A stretch of DNA of 64,000 nt from Planctomicrobium piriforme (GTDB lineage: Bacteria; Planctomycetota; Planctomycetia; Planctomycetales; Planctomycetaceae): assembly GCF_900113665.1 (NCBI RefSeq), contig NZ_FOQD01000005.1:62001-126000 (forward strand), given 5' to 3'. The notes below the pieces were generated by a model. That model ran no database searches. It was given only the letters and a program-made list of their open reading frames with translations, and was not told the DNA's origin. Numbering within the stretch: position 1 is the stretch's first letter; the number at the start of each line of letters is the position of its first letter. The position numbers and the translations under genes are program-made. Positions 62,656 to 64,000 of the stretch are shown piece by piece.

Positions 62656-63711
62656 TCAGTTCATCCTCACGCCCCGATAGATTCGCTCGTGCTTCACCTG
62701 GCTGCGGGCGAGTTTCGGGATACTGTGCTGGCGGCCAAGCAGGATCACGATGTCATCGGCTTCGAGGATGGTCGTCGCCGCGGGATCGTTCAGAACGGTG
62801 CCGTCCCCTTTCCGCAAAGCGACAACGACCACGCCGCGATCAGAAGCGACTTCCACGCTGCCGATCGGCTGCTTGACGAGATCCGAATCCGCCGTGATCT
62901 TCACTTCGTGCAGTCCGAGCCCGAGCTGATGCAGTTCGTCGTTCAAGCGGTTTTCAAAGTCATCCCCCGCCAACAGGTCTTCGGCGCTCGGACGATTGAT
63001 GAGCTGGGCGATCTTGTGAGCACCGACCGCTGCCGGCAGCACGACGCGGTTCGCTCCGGAACGGAGCAGCTTCGGCTTGGTGGACGGGTTTTCCGCACGG
63101 GCGATGATTTCAATCGTGTTGTTGATCTCCCTGGCGGTGAGAGTAATGAACACGTTAATGGCGTCGTTCGGAAGGACACAGGTGAGGATGGACGCGCGAT
63201 CCACTCCAGCACTACGCAGCACCCCGTCTTCCGTGGCATCGCCGATGACGACCAGAAAACCTTCCAGTTCGGCCTCGAGCAGGCGGTCGCGATTGGTGTC
63301 GACCACGACGACCGGCTTGCCGGAGCGCTTGAGTTCGGCAGCCAGAATCTGGCCGACGCGGCCATAGCCGCAAATGATGACGTGGCCCGTCAGGCGTTTC
63401 AGTCCTTCGCTCATCCGTCTGGCTCCCAGAGCTTTGTTGATTTCGCCTTCGGCGATCATCTGCACCAGCCCGCCCATGATGTAGGCGGCGGAGCTGCAAC
63501 CGATGATGATAAACAGCATGGTGAAAATGCGCAGCGACGGCTCGGTAATGGGCCGCACTTCGCCGTAGCCGACGCCAAAAATGGTGATCACCACCATGTA
63601 GATGGATTCGATCAGCGTCCATCCGGCCGACCAGTACGCACCGATCGCGACGCACAGCGTCGTAACGAAGACGGTCGCCCCGAGGACGACTTTCCGGACG
63701 GACGAATTCAT
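62656..63711 (-). CDS. Two-TM potassium channel with RCK (NAD-binding) and TrkA-C domains
   Basis: Started at ATG 63711 (MNSSVRKVVLGATVFVTTLC). The 351-residue protein has an N-terminal pore unit: TM1, a P-loop TIFGVGYGE (residues 43-51) in place of the usual TVGYGD, and TM2 (IFTMLFIIIGCSSAAYIMGG). A Rossmann-type RCK domain follows (VIICGYGRVGQILAAELKRS, VVVVDTNRDRLLEAELEGFL, VIGDATEDGVLRSAGV), then a TrkA-C domain (VVALRKGDGTVLNDPAATTI). It is probably a ligand-gated potassium channel or efflux pathway in the inner membrane. The in-frame upstream ATG at 63840 is not preferred. Confidence 0.9.
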   Translation of the reverse strand: MNSSVRKVVLGATVFVTTLCVAIGAYWSAGWTLIESIYMVVITIFGVGYGEVRPITEPSLRIFTMLFIIIGCSSAAYIMGGLVQMIAEGEINKALGARRMSEGLKRLTGHVIICGYGRVGQILAAELKRSGKPVVVVDTNRDRLLEAELEGFLVVIGDATEDGVLRSAGVDRASILTCVLPNDAINVFITLTAREINNTIEIIARAENPSTKPKLLRSGANRVVLPAAVGAHKIAQLINRPSAEDLLAGDDFENRLNDELHQLGLGLHEVKITADSDLVKQPIGSVEVASDRGVVVVALRKGDGTVLNDPAATTILEADDIVILLGRQHSIPKLARSQVKHERIYRGVRMN

Positions 63712-63935
63712 GCAGCCAATCCAGGTGCTGCCGGAGAAACGCTGCGAGTGCGCACAGCGGGCAGAAAAATCATCATAAACGAACCACATGTCGAAGGCCA
63801 GCAGCGAATTGCGGGCTGACGTTGTCCCTCGACCAGCCAAAATTCACGCGGAACCCGAATCAGGCATCCCGCTTGCACGCCGGGACGGAAGTATAAGAGA
63901 ATAGCGATCTTTCACTTTTGGCAGCGGCTCAGCAG

Positions 63936-64000
63936 ATGACAGCGACGAAACCGTCCCCCGTTCATGAAATTGCCCGGCGCAAGGCGCTCATCGCCGCGGT
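63936..64000 (+). CDS. Start of an unidentified gene (cut by the window edge)
   Basis: From ATG 63936 an open frame (MTATKPSPVHEIARRKALIA) runs to the end of the window. It is divergent from the potassium channel gene. Too little is present to name the protein; there is no clear ribosome-binding site, so the start is tentative. Confidence 0.4.
   Translation, partial: MTATKPSPVHEIARRKALIAA

Overview
The window reads as a chromosomal segment from a planctomycete, most likely of the Planctomycetaceae. This is inferred from the gene mix: a DUF1501 protein with a twin-arginine signal, a secreted DUF1080 protein, an HpnE-type squalene-pathway oxidoreductase, a formylmethanofuran dehydrogenase C-like protein in a bacterium, a TolC-type outer-membrane lipoprotein, PQQ-like propeller proteins, and many dispersed palindromic intergenic repeats. 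No rRNA, tRNA, CRISPR array, prophage or intact insertion sequence was found.
Layout. 1-4.2 kb: a MarR regulator translationally coupled to a TolC lipoprotein (cut by the window edge), a small basic protein, hpnE and a membrane protein. 4.4-8.4 kb: an accessory patch with two unknown genes, an Ohr-type peroxidase, a BrnT/BrnA-like toxin-antitoxin pair, a MazEF-like pair whose toxin is deleted and frameshifted, an unknown gene, and an orphan DUF433 antitoxin-like gene directly behind rpoD. 8.4-12.4 kb: the primary sigma factor rpoD, a 1-kb gap with hairpins but no convincing gene, and a secreted beta-propeller protein. 12.6-16.4 kb: PilT-like and membrane-anchored GspE/PilB-like ATPases plus a small protein. 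16.5-31.2 kb: lipid kinase, aldehyde dehydrogenase, PilZ protein, cysteine-rich lipoprotein, DUF971-moaA, an MMPL transporter, PspA, an ECF sigma factor divergent from a TMTC-like membrane TPR protein, and DUF1501. 31.3-38.5 kb: a D-threonine-aldolase-fold protein that appears to lack its catalytic residues, a 200-bp tandem repeat array, a secreted protein with a CxxCH motif, glmS and corA. 38.6-45.2 kb: the sulfate transport operon cysPTWA, then fhcC-like and glpD. 45.4-54.7 kb: DUF2721, a third GspE-family ATPase, a DUF1080-FKBP fusion, a multi-zinc-ribbon protein, and a divergent nsrR/hmp pair followed by a monoheme cytochrome-like protein. 54.9-64 kb: a tandem SGNH hydrolase, APC permease, VOC protein, gamma-glutamyltranspeptidase and a two-TM potassium channel with RCK domain.
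How the genes work together: most of the window is housekeeping and transport in short operons. Clear regulatory logic is visible at nsrR/hmp (palindromic operator inside the promoter), at the BrnT-like pair (promoter overlapped by a direct repeat) and at marR-tolC (ATGA overlap). The most unusual items are the membrane-anchored GspE, the catalytically degenerate PLP-fold protein, the DUF1080-FKBP fusion, the cluster of decayed toxin-antitoxin modules, and the unexplained leader region upstream of rpoD.
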